Shown piece by piece: positions 10,750-22,503 of a DNA stretch of 64,000 bases (position 1 is the stretch's first letter; each line of letters begins with the position of its first letter). The stretch lies in the NCBI RefSeq assembly GCF_028554725.1, contig NC_071668.1:11781501-11845500 (forward strand), written 5' to 3'. The position numbers and the translations under genes are program-made. Below the pieces are notes generated by a model that saw only the letters and a program-made list of their open reading frames with translations, was not told the DNA's origin and did not search any database. Source of the DNA: Zeugodacus cucurbitae (lineage: Eukaryota; Arthropoda; Insecta; Diptera; Tephritidae).

Positions 10750-11814
10750 TTTTTAAATTTTTACTATGGGCGGACATCACATTTAACAAGTCACTCGACA
10801 TTTTATTCAGATTTATTCAGTTCCATTAAGAAATAATCGAAATACTTCCCTTGACCCTCATCCACATATTATACAGACATATACCGACAGATATACGAAA
10901 TTTATTCATCAAATGAAGTGATTTGGTTTCAAAATCAGATGAAATCGGTTAATTTCTTTCACTGGATCCTTATAACCTTGACCAACATGCGAAAATTAAT
11001 AATTAATAATTCTTCTAGTCCATAGCTTTATCCAGCACTAATTTGATGGATATACTGATTTCAGTTAGTTCCTTATATATTTCTCATACATATCTTTTAT
11101 AAGTACACTTTTGATTACATTTCGAAATATCTCTTCAATCTCTCACAAACTGTGAATATCCATACTACTATTATAAAGAGGAAATATTTGTATGTATGTT
11201 TGTAATGAATAAACTCAAATACTACTGCGCCGATTTCAAAAATTCTTTCGCCATTGGAAAGCTACAGTCACCCCGAGTAACATAGGCTATATTTATTGAT
11301 AGAATCTCAACTTTCTGGAAATAGTTCCCAGGTGAGGGTATTAAAAAGACTCCGCGATGGAGAATATTAATCTGAAACTGAAATTCGTCTTGCAAGACAT
11401 TCTCTTCACATCGCTGTCGCAATGTAAATCGATTAAAGTTGTAGTATGGTAGATCTTAGTACTCATCTTTAGAAGAAACATAACTTTTACTGTTTCAAAC
11501 ACTAACCCTCCAGCCTATCTCCTTGTTCTTGGTGTTTCAAGAGCTGTTCTATGAATTCCGTTGTACAATTTTAGTAAATTTTCCGATATTTCTTTACATT
11601 TATTTATATTATAAATAGCTTCACTAATTTAATTTAAAAAATAATTTTTACAATTCTCCACAAATTTTTGGTGCACAAAATCTCAAAATAATATTCAAAA
11701 CTGTACATGATCAAGATCGACTATTTGCTGTAATTTAATCACGTAGACCTTCATATAAGGTTGATGATATAACAGATCTTCTCTATTATGAATCCCAATC
11801 ACCTACTAGTATGC

Positions 11815-12385
11815 CTATGCTGCTGTGGGTGTTTTCTTTGCCTTTGTATTTGTATTTGTTGTAATCGCTGCCGGCTTGGGATTTTTGGGCACCGCTGTGG
11901 GTACAGCAGCGGGTACTGCGGCTGGTGCTGCTGCTGGTACCACCGCTGGCACTTTAGCATTGCCGGCTGGTGCATTGTTCGTTGCTGTTTTCGGCTGCAA
12001 ACAAGCATCTTCGCATGTCTTCAAAAAGCCAAATTTATTGTCATTACCACGGCAGCCGCCGAACTTGAATTTTTCACAAGTATTCGTCTGTGAATTGTAG
12101 TAGTAACGTTCGAGATTCATGCGACATGGACCGGGTTCCTTCGGCTGCAGACATTTCGGATCTTGAAAGTAGAAAATATTTCGTTTCATTCACTTCTTTT
12201 CATCGTTTTATTCAACTCTACTCACCTTGCACCCGCGCTTGTGCGCCACCACCACCACCCGCTAGTCCACTGACTGCTGCCTGTTTTTGTGCCTTTGTTT
12301 GTTTTTGTTGCGGCGCACTTGAAACGACACTAATCGCCACGATCAGCAGTAAGACACGTAAACACCGCTGAAAATGTACCGCCAT
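11815..12385 (-). CDS. Secreted Kunitz inhibitor with Pro/Ala-rich tail (A1)
   Basis: Model: exon 1 12385-12226, intron 12225-12162 (GTGAGT..AAG, phase 1), exon 2 12161-11815, giving 168 residues. The signal peptide (LRVLLLIVAISVVSSA) is followed by a Gln/Lys stretch and a GGGGG run. A canonical Kunitz domain runs from KCLQPKEPGPC to CEDAC with the core FKFGGCRGNDNKF. P1 is Arg, so trypsin-like protease inhibition is likely. A repetitive tail of Pro-Ala-Val units (PAAVPAAVPTAVP) ends in a Thr/Asn/Lys-rich C-terminus. The frame is intact, making this the reference copy for the duplicated A locus at 27850-28659. Confidence 0.9.
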
Positions 12386-13291
12386 TCTGTTGTAGTGTCA
12401 ATATTGAAATGAGCTCAGCATTTCATTGAAATCGTTTAGTCGCTCAGCCGTTGAGCTGTAGAAATTATCATCATGGCATATGTGGCATGCAGGCGTTAAT
12501 TAAGCAAAAATCTAAAACATAAATGCTAAAAATTTGTCATATTTATTTATTTTTGTTGTGTTCACGCTCATGGTCTCTCACCGCGGCGTATTAAATTCAC
12601 ATATACAGTGGGGAGCAAAATTTTTGCATGACAAGCGGAAGGAAGCTTTGTTTAGTTGTTTACTCAGTAGCTGTCTCTTAGTCTGAGAACTACACTTTTT
12701 AGTATTCATCTCTTGAAAATATCACTATTTTGGACAACTAGGTTATCTTGGTTCTTGGTTCTATTAGACTCCGCATTGTGTTGCTACGTCAAGTTAATAC
12801 TAATACTCGTGGCTGATAAAGCATATTTTTTGATTTGAACACATCCCCAATTAGTTTTCAGGAATGCTGCAGAGTTCACTGTCCTTGGTTGGATAAAAAT
12901 CCCGACAATCTACAAGATCGACTATTCTGGAAAATATCGTGTAGAATTTGGCCATAATTCGCTCTGATAAGGGCACACACAGTAGCGATGGCTATATCCC
13001 TAAATGTCTATTCAAACACCAAATGTCATAAAATTTACCAACAAAAAAGTCAAAATATTGGTTATTTCATTCTTCGATACTGTGATTTATTTTAAATAAA
13101 GTATATTATCCTTCTAAAGAACGCTTCGAATATCGAAGAACACGATGAAGTTCTCCGAAGTTTGATGTGATATGTATCAAATAGATTTGAGGCCTGATTT
13201 CTCTCATTTTCGTTACTAAATTCTCTCTATTTCATTCCTGAGGTTGTGATATAACTGCACGTATCTAAAGTTAGACACATGTATGAAATAT

Positions 13292-13897
13292 TGGTCCTAA
13301 CCATTGAATCCGCAGCGAATACCATTTCGATACGATAACGATTTTCGATCGTAAAACTGTTTTATCGACCTTCATCGACAAATGCGACAAAGTGTCTCTG
13401 CTTTTTGCTTTGTTCAACAAAATTAAAACTGACTTTTAACTATAGTGGAATTTATTCCGAAAAATATTTAATTAGCCTTAGGCTCTTCGAGAAAATTCTT
13501 TCGCTATTTCGAGGGGGCAACTTTACATCGCTTTTAAACATCTTTAATTCACTTTTTTTTGTCTTTTTTTGGCGCTCGTCTCTAAAATACCAATTTAAAA
13601 TATAATTTAGTCCATCATCAGTAATTGTTTACATAAAAACTTCCAAATGGTGTATTTCTTCAAAATTTCCGCAACTAACTCATCAACGGATAGATTTCGA
13701 CCAAAATTTTCGAATTTGCGAATTCAATGACTTCATAATTAGTGACATCTATTTGCCGCGGAATGTATTTTTTCGAGTGAGTGAGTTCAATGTGATCGTG
13801 AGTTTTATTTTCGATACGGATTCAATGATTCCGACGTAAAATTTTTCGATCGAATCGAACCATTTTTCGATCGAAACGGATTCAATGTGTAGGCCCA
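13292..13897. mobile_element. Non-autonomous TIR element
   Basis: Ends TGGTCCTAACCATTGAATCC and TGGGCCTACACATTGAATCC (the latter on the minus strand) form an imperfect inverted repeat of about 21 bp. The interior repeats the GATTCAATG and TTTTTCGATCGAA motifs and has no transposase. The corresponding point in block II (near 29600) lacks it, so it inserted after the block duplication or was lost there. The superfamily is undetermined. Confidence 0.65.
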
Positions 13898-16800
13898 TTT
13901 TGTGCATTGGAGACACTTATTCTCACTCTGACCCCGACTAGAGATAAGTTATGTTAGAAACTAACCTCTACTAAATGCCATACTAATATTTTCCTCTTCA
14001 CTGTATTTATTAGATTTATTTTTTTCACGCAATTCAAGCATTCTCTCAAGTTGAGGCATTTGAAAAAAAAACAACACCAACAACATAAACAATAACATGA
14101 CCGCAGATAATCGCTGCTAACAATGTGTTTTATTAAACAAACTAATAGAAATATGAAAATACATACATCATACGTACATACATATATACATACAAATGGC
14201 CAGACTAGTATTATTATTATGCAGAAAAAGACCGACAGTTGTACAAAAGCAAATAGACATTTTTTTTTGTTTTTATTCACTTGTTGTTATTCGTCTATTT
14301 GCCTACCACATTTCTGGGTATGTTTTTTGTTACTTTATTTTTTTTCTGGATTGTTTTTATATTTTTGTTTTTGCTTTTTTCAGGTGATATTTTTCGTCAA
14401 AAATATTTACAATTGAGTAATTGATTTAATGCTAAGCCTTTATATGCTCGCTAAGCGCGTTAAGGTCGCTAAGTGGCAATTACTATGAACTCAAAATTAA
14501 ATTATGAATTAGTCAAAACAAACAACTACAGAACAAAAAAATAAAAAAAAATCATAATAACTAAATTGAATAATTTGGATTGATTTAAGTGAGTGGCGTT
14601 ATTAACTTGATTTATGGGCACGTGCTTGCAGGATATTTTTTTAAATTATTTTTTATCAAAATTGAATTCATTGAATTTAAATTAATACGCATAAATTCGA
14701 GGTTATGTTTCACGTGAATAAATAAAATTATACCAGTTAGGATTTAACGGGTAGAACTATAACACCCTCCAATTCTGTAAAATCGCAAGCTATTCTTATA
14801 TTCTCGAGACTATACAAAGCTGAAGAGAACTCATTGAATACAGGTCCTCCTATTCATTGTATTCCCTTCCCAGCTAAGGGGAAGATACCTTCTTTGTACG
14901 CATAAAAGAGTCAATGTTTGTGGCGGGCATAAAGTAAAGTTCTTCTCTGATAAACCCTTTTTAGTTTGCTTCAAACCTAGCGATTTCAACTATCCATCGC
15001 CGAGATAACTGGGGATCCAAAAAGCAGCCGAGTTAGTTAGCTTAAGCAACACCGAGAGTAGAATTCTGTGCTTTTGAATCAGCTAAAAACATTCTCAAAG
15101 TAGTTATAGTACTTCCCCGACTATAAATCCCAGTTTGTTATAGATCAAACTACCGTGGAACTGGGCTTTGACCTCAATCATAAGAAATGCATATCTTAGT
15201 TCTCATATCCTGAGTGTACATAGGATTCTTGTCTTTTCAATCAGTAATCCTCAAACCTGTCTCTACCCACTTTAAGAGCGAGGTTTATTTTTCCATTATT
15301 AGTGAATCGCTGAAGCGCATGTCAATGAAATACTTATGAGTTGAGCTAATTGTTTATAACACTCATTAAGTACATAGATTTTAAACATGAGCACACATGT
15401 GCCAGCACAGAATCTGTTCAATTAATTGCCTATCTGAAATAATTAAAATATTATTATTCAAATAATTCAAGTACACGTTATTTTCTAACAACAACAACAA
15501 CAAGCATAGAACTGACAAAATGCGACTAGTTTATTTACTAAATGAAAAATGAGCTAAACTGTGTAATGTTAATTCAACTATGATTACATTTAGTAAGGTG
15601 GAGAATGCACTGAATGCAACCCTGCAAGAAAATGCAATCATAACTTGTATTTTAATATTCAAACCAGTGCAGTGGATGTGTGGTTGCAAGAGGTTAGAAA
15701 AATAGCCGTGACTGTGCGCTCTCTATTGCTGAATTTTATAATAAGATTCTCTACCAACCTTAGTGATACCGGTTCTTAAATTTACCCACGCACTTGGTTA
15801 TATTAGAATTTTCCTGCTGGGTTATAATAATTCATACTGATATATATTTTCTGTGGGGTTCGTTATTCCACATAAATATGTATATATATAATGAACACTC
15901 ACACGATCTCTTTGAGACCTTCATACTTTCATGCTTACATCACATAAGACACACAGTATCTTCGCCGGGAAGCTATTCAGAAGGGTCAGCATATGCACGA
16001 AAATGACTTATGAGTTGGACTGAAGTACTGACTGCCCAGTTGGTTTACTCAATAAAGTTGACTGAGTGTGAGATTTCGCAGTGCAGTTGCACTTAAATTA
16101 AATCATTTGTAGTTGTTATTATTGTTATATTATCACACAGCTGGATGCAGTGCGGTTCGTTTGAAACTGTAAGCGAGGCGCAGTGCTTTACTGGAAATTT
16201 AATTACATGATTTGTACATACATATTATGTAGTCATATATTTATAATATGTAGTTCATAAATATATTACCGCATTGTCCAATACATGTGCTATTAGGAAT
16301 ATGCAATTAATTAGAATACATTTTCTATAAATCAGTAATTAAGTCATTATGCAATGCGTTTAACTGCGTTTGGGAGCCTTCATATGAATGATGTGCGTTC
16401 ATATGTATGACTGGGCATATATTACGATTTAGATTTTTATACAGACATATTTAAATAAACATATAATTCGTACACAACTTTGTAACTTATTCAAGTAAAA
16501 TGTCAGTATATTTAGTAAGTTACTGCTTCCATTAAGTTCGGCTCTAAGCATAAATAGCAGTGCTTACATTGAAATATGCAAAGTATTATTAAATGCTTTC
16601 AACTCTTGTCAGTATTTATGTATTAATTTCATTAATTCTGATTTCATTTGTTATTTATTATGTTAACAGTTGTTGTAGACACCTGCCTATGAGTAATGGC
16701 TCTTACTTGCTACATTAGCACTGCGTTTAGTAACTAAATGCTTACTAAATCAATATTTTTCACACACTAGCTGGTACTGTCTATTGTATGAAATATGTTT

Positions 16801-17890
16801 TTAGGTATTTATTATTGTTGTATTTGCTTAAAATTCATGGTCATTATGTTTATCTCTTTTCTTATTCAATTCGCAATTGTACACTAAATAGTAATACAGA
16901 GCGTATGAGTAATATTCAGAGGACTTTCGATATACATACATAGTTACCGCAATGGAAGCGGTTAGATTTTATATAGTTGAGGGAATTAACTTATAACGCA
17001 GCAATGTCTCACTTTTTAATTATACACCTACTTAAACAATCTAAAATCAAAGGCAATAAACTAGTATTTGTTTTAAACTTAGAAAAAGAATTCTCATACC
17101 AGAAAATCAAAACTAAATCATGAATATTACGCACAATTTTTATGTAAACAATATCTTACGACTTATTTTGGTTACAACAGTTTTCAACAAAAAATTACGA
17201 AAAATACTATAAATTTCGTCAAATTCGTTGAGTCGCAGTGATGTTGGTTGATTGGTTATAATTTAGAATCCAAAATGAAGTGGAGTACATTTTTAGTTAT
17301 AGTCTCCCAACTATTTTCGAACTCCAATCTAACCTAATGTATTTTCTAATTTTCTAACTAATTTTCGATTGATGTAAGGGAATACTTTTGTGATGTTTCA
17401 GTGTGCCTCGGCCCTGTTGCTTCGTAATAACCGTCTATTTCCCATAAAAGTAACTACTTCGTTTTTCATGATGATTTCCTGACAGATGTCGTTTGTTGGA
17501 TTTTGGTCAAAAATATATCAGTTTTAAAATAACTAAAAACAGAGGCATAATCATTTATGTTTTATAAAAAAAAATCTGATTCCCAACTAAGCTCTCTTTT
17601 ATATCAATATTTCCATAAAAAAGTGGTATCAGGATTTTCTTATCAATTCCATAGTTTAGTACAAAAATTTTGAAATTTTTCTCCGCAGGTATATTTTGGT
17701 TGCGTAGATATGTGTCCTAACAATCCAAGACGAAGTAATATTCTCGAAACGAATATTTAAATCTTCGTTTAATTTTTTGTGAGGCTGGTCGATTTGTCAT
17801 TTATTTGATATATTTGGATCTTTTGAAATCTTAGTAAGGAATATTAGATTTCTCCTCATTAGGAGACCGTTGCCATCAACTAGCAATTAT
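13898..17890. other. Long AT-rich spacer between Kunitz A1 and B1
   Basis: No gene seen. Two stretches, 14121-14619 and 14709-15335, are missing from block II. The second is flanked by TTATG on both sides, as expected of a microhomology deletion in block II. A (CAA)n run lies near 15486-15502. About 15335-16260 is duplicated at 18955-19760. Confidence 0.55.
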
Positions 17891-18281
17891 TATTTTCTTT
17901 TATGAGAGTCTTCAAAGGGAGTTGCTTTCGTAAAGGTTTTTAGTATATTTTCAAATAAATCTGATGTTAAGAAAGCAATATAGTATACATTTCGAATCAT
18001 TCGCTCTAAACTTAATTTAATTTTTTTTGTATCCAAAAACTGATCGAGAACATGGACCTCACACTCACACTGTTTTTTCACATGGAACTTTAGATTTAAA
18101 AAATAATTAATTTTTTTTTTCATATTTATTAACTATTTTTTTTTTATATTTGCTAAGTAACAGAAACTCAGCTTATAACAAGATAAAACCGATTTTTTCA
18201 AATCACTAGTATGTAATACTATATATAATATAATATTTTGTACAGCTGCTGTGCGCAGTGACCTTATGCTGTTGTTGCCTC

Positions 18282-18645
18282 TTACGCAATTGGAATTACA
18301 GGTACTTCATCATGATTACGGAAGCATGTTGCTTCGCAAGCTGCTTTGCTCTCGAAATTGTTTTTATTACCACCACAACCGCCGAACTCCTCGCAACGAT
18401 GAGTGTTTGCATTGAAGGTATAACGGCCAGTCCCAGAGCAATGACCGCCAACACGAACATGGAAGCAAATAAATATAAAAAATACGATAATAGCCTATTA
18501 CAATATGTGATATCATTTACGAATAAAATATTAACTACAAACCTGTAAAGTAATCGTTGGCCACCTCGATGGTATCCTTATCGCTCAAGGCTTGCAGTGA
18601 GGCAATGAAGCAGGTGGCAAAGTACAGTGTTTGCGCGAATTTCAT
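18282..18645 (-). pseudogene. Kunitz inhibitor B1, splice acceptor lost
   Basis: Exon 1 (18645-18543) encodes MKFAQTLYFATCFIASLQ, ends in ANDYFT and keeps its donor (G|GTTTGTAG). Exon 2 (about 18469-18282) encodes a Kunitz domain, but where the paralogue at 39276 has CTTCTCAG the sequence here reads through an A/T-only stretch with no AG. The nearest upstream AG (near 18495) puts the domain out of frame. The domain also lacks two residues before the GGC core (CEEFGGCGG instead of CEEF-VY-GGCGG), a change shared with the 39089 gene. Upstream, the conserved promoter block is present. It is probably a recently dead copy; use of a non-AG acceptor cannot be excluded. Confidence 0.8.
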
Positions 18646-18670
18646 CCTCGTTATTGCCGCTTGGCGGTTG

Positions 18671-18750
18671 ACGCTTGAGATTCTAATGGCGCAATTATGC
18701 CCAGCAAGGGCCTTCCAAGCTTTTAAGTAGTGCCACCCTGAGTCGCCGCC
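18671..18750 (-). promoter_or_regulatory. Conserved promoter block upstream of pseudogene B1
   Basis: Retains TTGAGATTCTAATGGCGCAA, CTTTTAAGTAGTGCCA and GAGTCGCCGCC as in the 5145 and 8502 genes. The 5' leader between it and the ATG is shortened relative to the 8502 gene. Confidence 0.55.
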
Positions 18751-18954
18751 ATCGCACCTTTTCTCCTCAAATCAGTACTTCATATTGTTATTATTTTGAT
18801 CTTTTCATTTTTATATTCTCGCAGCATGTGTCACGTAGGCTACAATAGATTTGTTCGGTTGTTTTTAACATCTAAAACTAAATGAGTTAGATATAGAGAT
18901 ATAGAGTTATACATACCAAAGTGATCAGGGCGACGAGACTCCAATTCTGCATGC

Positions 18955-19760
18955 CTTTGCATAAAATACTTAAGAGATGAGCTAATTGTTTATTACACCC
19001 ATTAAATAGATTTGGTTTAAATGCAAATAAGGGTTATGTAAAATTATTATTGATATTCTGTTTAAATAAATCTATAGCCCTTGGTGTAAACACGGGGACA
19101 TGTGCCAGCACAGAATCTCTTTAATTAGTTGCCTAATATATAAAAGTTTATATTGATACAAACAAAATAATATATATATTCTGTGAGGCTCGATATTCCA
19201 TATATACATTAGGGTGGCCCTTAGTTATATGGAGGATAAAAAAAATTTCTGGATTCTCGATCGCACCCCCTAGAAATATGCGAATAGCCCAAAAACTAGT
19301 ATATACAAAGTTTTGGGTCAATCAAAAAAGGTTTAGAGGTTGCCCAAGGAGCTTGAAATCCTGAAAAAAATAAGAATTTTTGCCATAAGGGCCACCCTAA
19401 TATACATATTAAATACTCACACGATCTCTTTGAGACCTATGTACATGTACAAACAGTATCTTCGTCAGGAAGCTATTCAGAAAGGTCAGTATACGCACGA
19501 ATATGACTGATGAGTTGTACTGAAGTACTGACTGCCCAGTTGGTTTACTCAATACCAAGAAGACTGAGTGTGAGATTTCGCAGTGCGGTTGCACTTAAAT
19601 TATATCATTTGTAGTTGTTATTATTGTTATATTATTACACAGCTGGAAGCAGTGCGGTTCGTTTGAAACTGTAAGCGAGGCGCAGTGCTTTACTGGAAAT
19701 TTAATTACATGAATTACACATACATATGTAGTCATATATTTATAATATGTAGTTCATAAA
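18955..19760. repeat. Third copy of the spacer segment 15335-16260
   Basis: Shared strings include GAGCTAATTGTTTAT, ATGTGCCAGCACAGAATC, ACTGCCCAGTTGGTTTAC and GTTCGTTTGAAACTGTAAGC. It is present in block I only, next to the B1 pseudogene, and is interrupted by a MITE (19211-19398) and then by the LINE composite starting at 19762. Confidence 0.75.
19211..19398. mobile_element. 188-bp MITE with perfect 13-bp inverted repeats
   Basis: Begins AGGGTGGCCCTTA and ends TAAGGGCCACCCT, exact inverse complements. It is flanked by ATT and AAT and has no coding capacity. It is absent from the equivalent positions near 15880 and 30340. Confidence 0.8.
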
Positions 19761-19761
19761 T

Positions 19762-20026
19762 TTTTTTTTTTTCATTGGGGGGTGTTTTTATGTGGTGGGT
19801 CCCAAACCCTACGCACAACCGCATAGGCGGGTTTCGCCTTCTCACTTTAGCTCGCCTCCAAACCGATGTCTGTTGGCTACCCAGAGGATACTTGGTCTAA
19901 GACCGGAAGTCGTGAGCTGCTTGAGCCACATGTAAAAGAATCGTTCCTGGCCACTCCCAAGTGAATGACAGTCAGAAACTGTCCTCACTTACGTGAACTT
20001 CTACATATGACTCCATCCTCCACAAA
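19762..20026 (-). mobile_element. 3' end of a LINE, poly(A)-tailed, minus strand
   Basis: An 11-12 bp T run at 19761-19772 followed by CATTGGGGGGTGTTTTTATG is the reverse complement of a polyadenylated LINE tail. Similarity to the RTE fragment begins abruptly at about 20027. The left flank AGTTCATAAAT (19751-19761) is repeated at the right end of the composite (20727-20737), so both pieces appear to share one target-site duplication. The family is not identified. Confidence 0.6.
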
Positions 20027-20726
20027 CAGTCAAACAAACAGTCAGCGCATTCCCGTCTTGGCTCCCACGTCACTGTTGACAGTCATAACTTTGAAGTTGT
20101 AGATAATTTCGTCTACCTGGGAACCAGCATTAACAGCAATAACAATGTCAGCCTGGAAATCCAACGCAGAATCACTCTTGCCAACAGGTGCTACTATGGA
20201 CTAAGTAGGCAATTGAAAAGTAAAGTCCTCTCTCGACGAACAAAAACCAAACTCTACAAGTCTCTCATCATTCCCGTCCTACTTTACGGTGCAGAAGCGT
20301 GGACGATGTCAAAATCAGATGAGACGGCACTAGGATTTTTCGAGAGAAAGGTTTTGCGGAAGATTTATGGTCCCTTAAGAATTGGTAACGGCGAATATCG
20401 CAGACGATGGAACGATGAGCTGTTTGTGTTATTTGACGACATAGACATAGTCCAACGAATAAAAAAACAGCGGCTACGCTGGCTAGGTCATGTTGTTCGA
20501 ATGGATGAAAGTGCTCCAGCTCTGAAAGTATTCGATGCAGTACCCGCTGGTGGTAGCCGAGGAAGAGGGAGACCTCCACTCCGATGGAAGGACCAGGTGG
20601 AGAGGGACCTGGCTTCGCTTGGAATAACCAATTGGCGTCAAACTGCCAGAAGGCGGGATACGTGGCGCGCTGTTTTGGACTCGGCTATAACCGCGTAAGC
20701 AGTGTCTACGACAGTCAAAAAGAAGA
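20027..20726 (+). mobile_element. RTE-type LINE 3' fragment, plus strand
   Basis: A continuous frame encodes SNKQSAHSRLGSHVTVD, then the segment seen at 6633-7120, then the C-terminal part RLRWLGHVVRMDES, GRGRPPLRWKDQVERDLASL and a stop after AVLDSAITA (20696-20698). This end is typical of insect RTE-like endonuclease/reverse transcriptases. The 3' UTR ends with AAGAAGAAG. The endonuclease and catalytic RT core are missing. Confidence 0.8.
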
Positions 20727-21034
20727 AGTTCATAAATATATTACCGCATTGTCCAATACATATGTTATTAAGAATATGCAATTAATTAGAATAAATTTTC
20801 TATAAATCAGTAATTAAGTCATTATGCAAAGCGTCAAACTGCGTTTGGGAGCCTTCATATGAATGATATGCATTCATATGTATTGTATGTATGTTATTGG
20901 CGTTCAACCGTTTAACTGGTTATAGCCGAATCGATGAGAGCGCGCCACTCTTCTCTTTCCTTCGCAGTTCGCCGCCAGTTGGAGATTCCAAGTGTAACCA
21001 GGTCGCTCTCCACCTGGTCCCTCCAACGGAGTGG
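20555..21034. repeat. 480-bp tandem repeat, copy 1
   Basis: Identical, as far as I can compare line by line, to 21035-21514. The unit contains the end of the plus-strand RTE copy, about 155 bp of host spacer, and the start of a minus-strand RTE copy. Confidence 0.92.
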
Positions 21035-21514
21035 AGCCGAGGAAGAGGGAGACCTCCACTCCGATGGAAGGACCAGGTGGAGAGGGACCTGGCTTCGCTT
21101 GGAATAACCAATTGGCGTCAAACTGCCAGAAGGCGGGATACGTGGCGCGCTGTTTTGGACTCGGCTATAACCGCGTAAGCAGTGTCTACGACAGTCAAAA
21201 AGAAGAAGTTCATAAATATATTACCGCATTGTCCAATACATATGTTATTAAGAATATGCAATTAATTAGAATAAATTTTCTATAAATCAGTAATTAAGTC
21301 ATTATGCAAAGCGTCAAACTGCGTTTGGGAGCCTTCATATGAATGATATGCATTCATATGTATTGTATGTATGTTATTGGCGTTCAACCGTTTAACTGGT
21401 TATAGCCGAATCGATGAGAGCGCGCCACTCTTCTCTTTCCTTCGCAGTTCGCCGCCAGTTGGAGATTCCAAGTGTAACCAGGTCGCTCTCCACCTGGTCC
21501 CTCCAACGGAGTGG
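21035..21514. repeat. 480-bp tandem repeat, copy 2
   Basis: Second copy of 20555-21034. The junction (near 21034) joins the minus-strand RTE end to the plus-strand RTE end within GTGGAGCCGAGG, where the inverted LINE copies share short similarity. Confidence 0.92.
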
Positions 21515-22096
21515 AGGCCTTCCCCTTCCTCGGCTTCCTCCGGCGGGTACTGCATCGAACACTTTCAGGGCTGGAGTGTTTTCGTCCATTCGGACAACGT
21601 GACCTAGCTAGCGTAGCCGCTGTCTTTTTATTCGCTGAACTATGTCAATGTCGTCGTATAACTCGTACAGCTCATCGTTCCATCGTCTGCGGTATTCGCC
21701 GTTGCCAATGTTCTGAGGACCATAAATCTTGCGCAAAATTTTCCTCTCGTAAACTCCTAGTGCCGTCTCATCTGATTTTGACATCGTCCAAGCACCATAA
21801 AGCAGGACGGGAATGATAAGCGACTTGATTTGGTTTTTGTTCGTCGAGAGAGGACTTTACTGTTCAATTGCCTACTCAGTCCAAAGTAGCACCTGTTGGC
21901 AAGAGTGATTCTGCGCTGGATTTGTTGGCTGACATTGTTGGTGTTGTTGATACTGGTTCCCAGGTAGACGAAATTATCTACGACTTCGAAGTTATGACTG
22001 TCAACAGTGACGTGGGAGCCAAGACGCGAATGCGCTGACTGTTTGCTTGATGACAGGAGATATTTCGTCTTGTCCTCATTCACCTCCAGACCCAGA
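21364..22096 (-). mobile_element. RTE-type LINE 3' fragment, minus strand
   Basis: The minus-strand frames encode GLEVNEDKTKYLLSSSKQSA at the 5' side (22090 downward), a central part with a frameshift near 21820, and the C-terminus MDENTPALKVFDAVPAGGS to ALIDSAITS (21589-21392). A TATGTA-type tail joins host DNA near 21364. About 160 bp of host spacer (equivalent to 16411-16572) is missing at the insertion. It faces the plus-strand copy at 20027, giving a tail-to-tail arrangement. Confidence 0.78.
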
Positions 22097-22503
22097 AATA
22101 TGCAAATTATCATTAAATACTTTCAGCTGTTTTCCATATGATTTCATTAATTTGGTGTTATAATTTATTATATAATTTTAACAGTTGGTGAAAACACCTA
22201 TGAGTAATGGTATGCTCTTATTTGCTTCACTAGCACAGTGTTAGTAAATGTTTGTCAAATCAATATTTTCACACTGGCGGTTAGTTATTATTGTTGAAAA
22301 TTTATTTTTGTGTTTTTATGCGAATATTTTCATACGAGAAAATCAATGATAGTTCATGAAAATCTTCATTAAATTTTAATATAAGCAAAATCAAAAGAGA
22401 TATATATTAGTTAAAACAGTATTTAAAAAAATATTCTATAACTTACTTCTGTTCATATATTTTTGAAAAATTCGCAATAAGTTGTCGATTTTTTATATAA
22501 AAA

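Noticed and set aside
11788..12100. Gly/Ala- and Cys-rich plus-strand frames opposite Kunitz A1.
   Set aside because: They are antisense shadows of the Pro/Ala-rich tail and the Kunitz exon.
20912..21121. Short minus-strand frames resembling the RTE C-terminus in the middle of the 480-bp repeats.
   Set aside because: They are part of the partial minus-strand RTE copy created by the tandem duplication, not independent elements.
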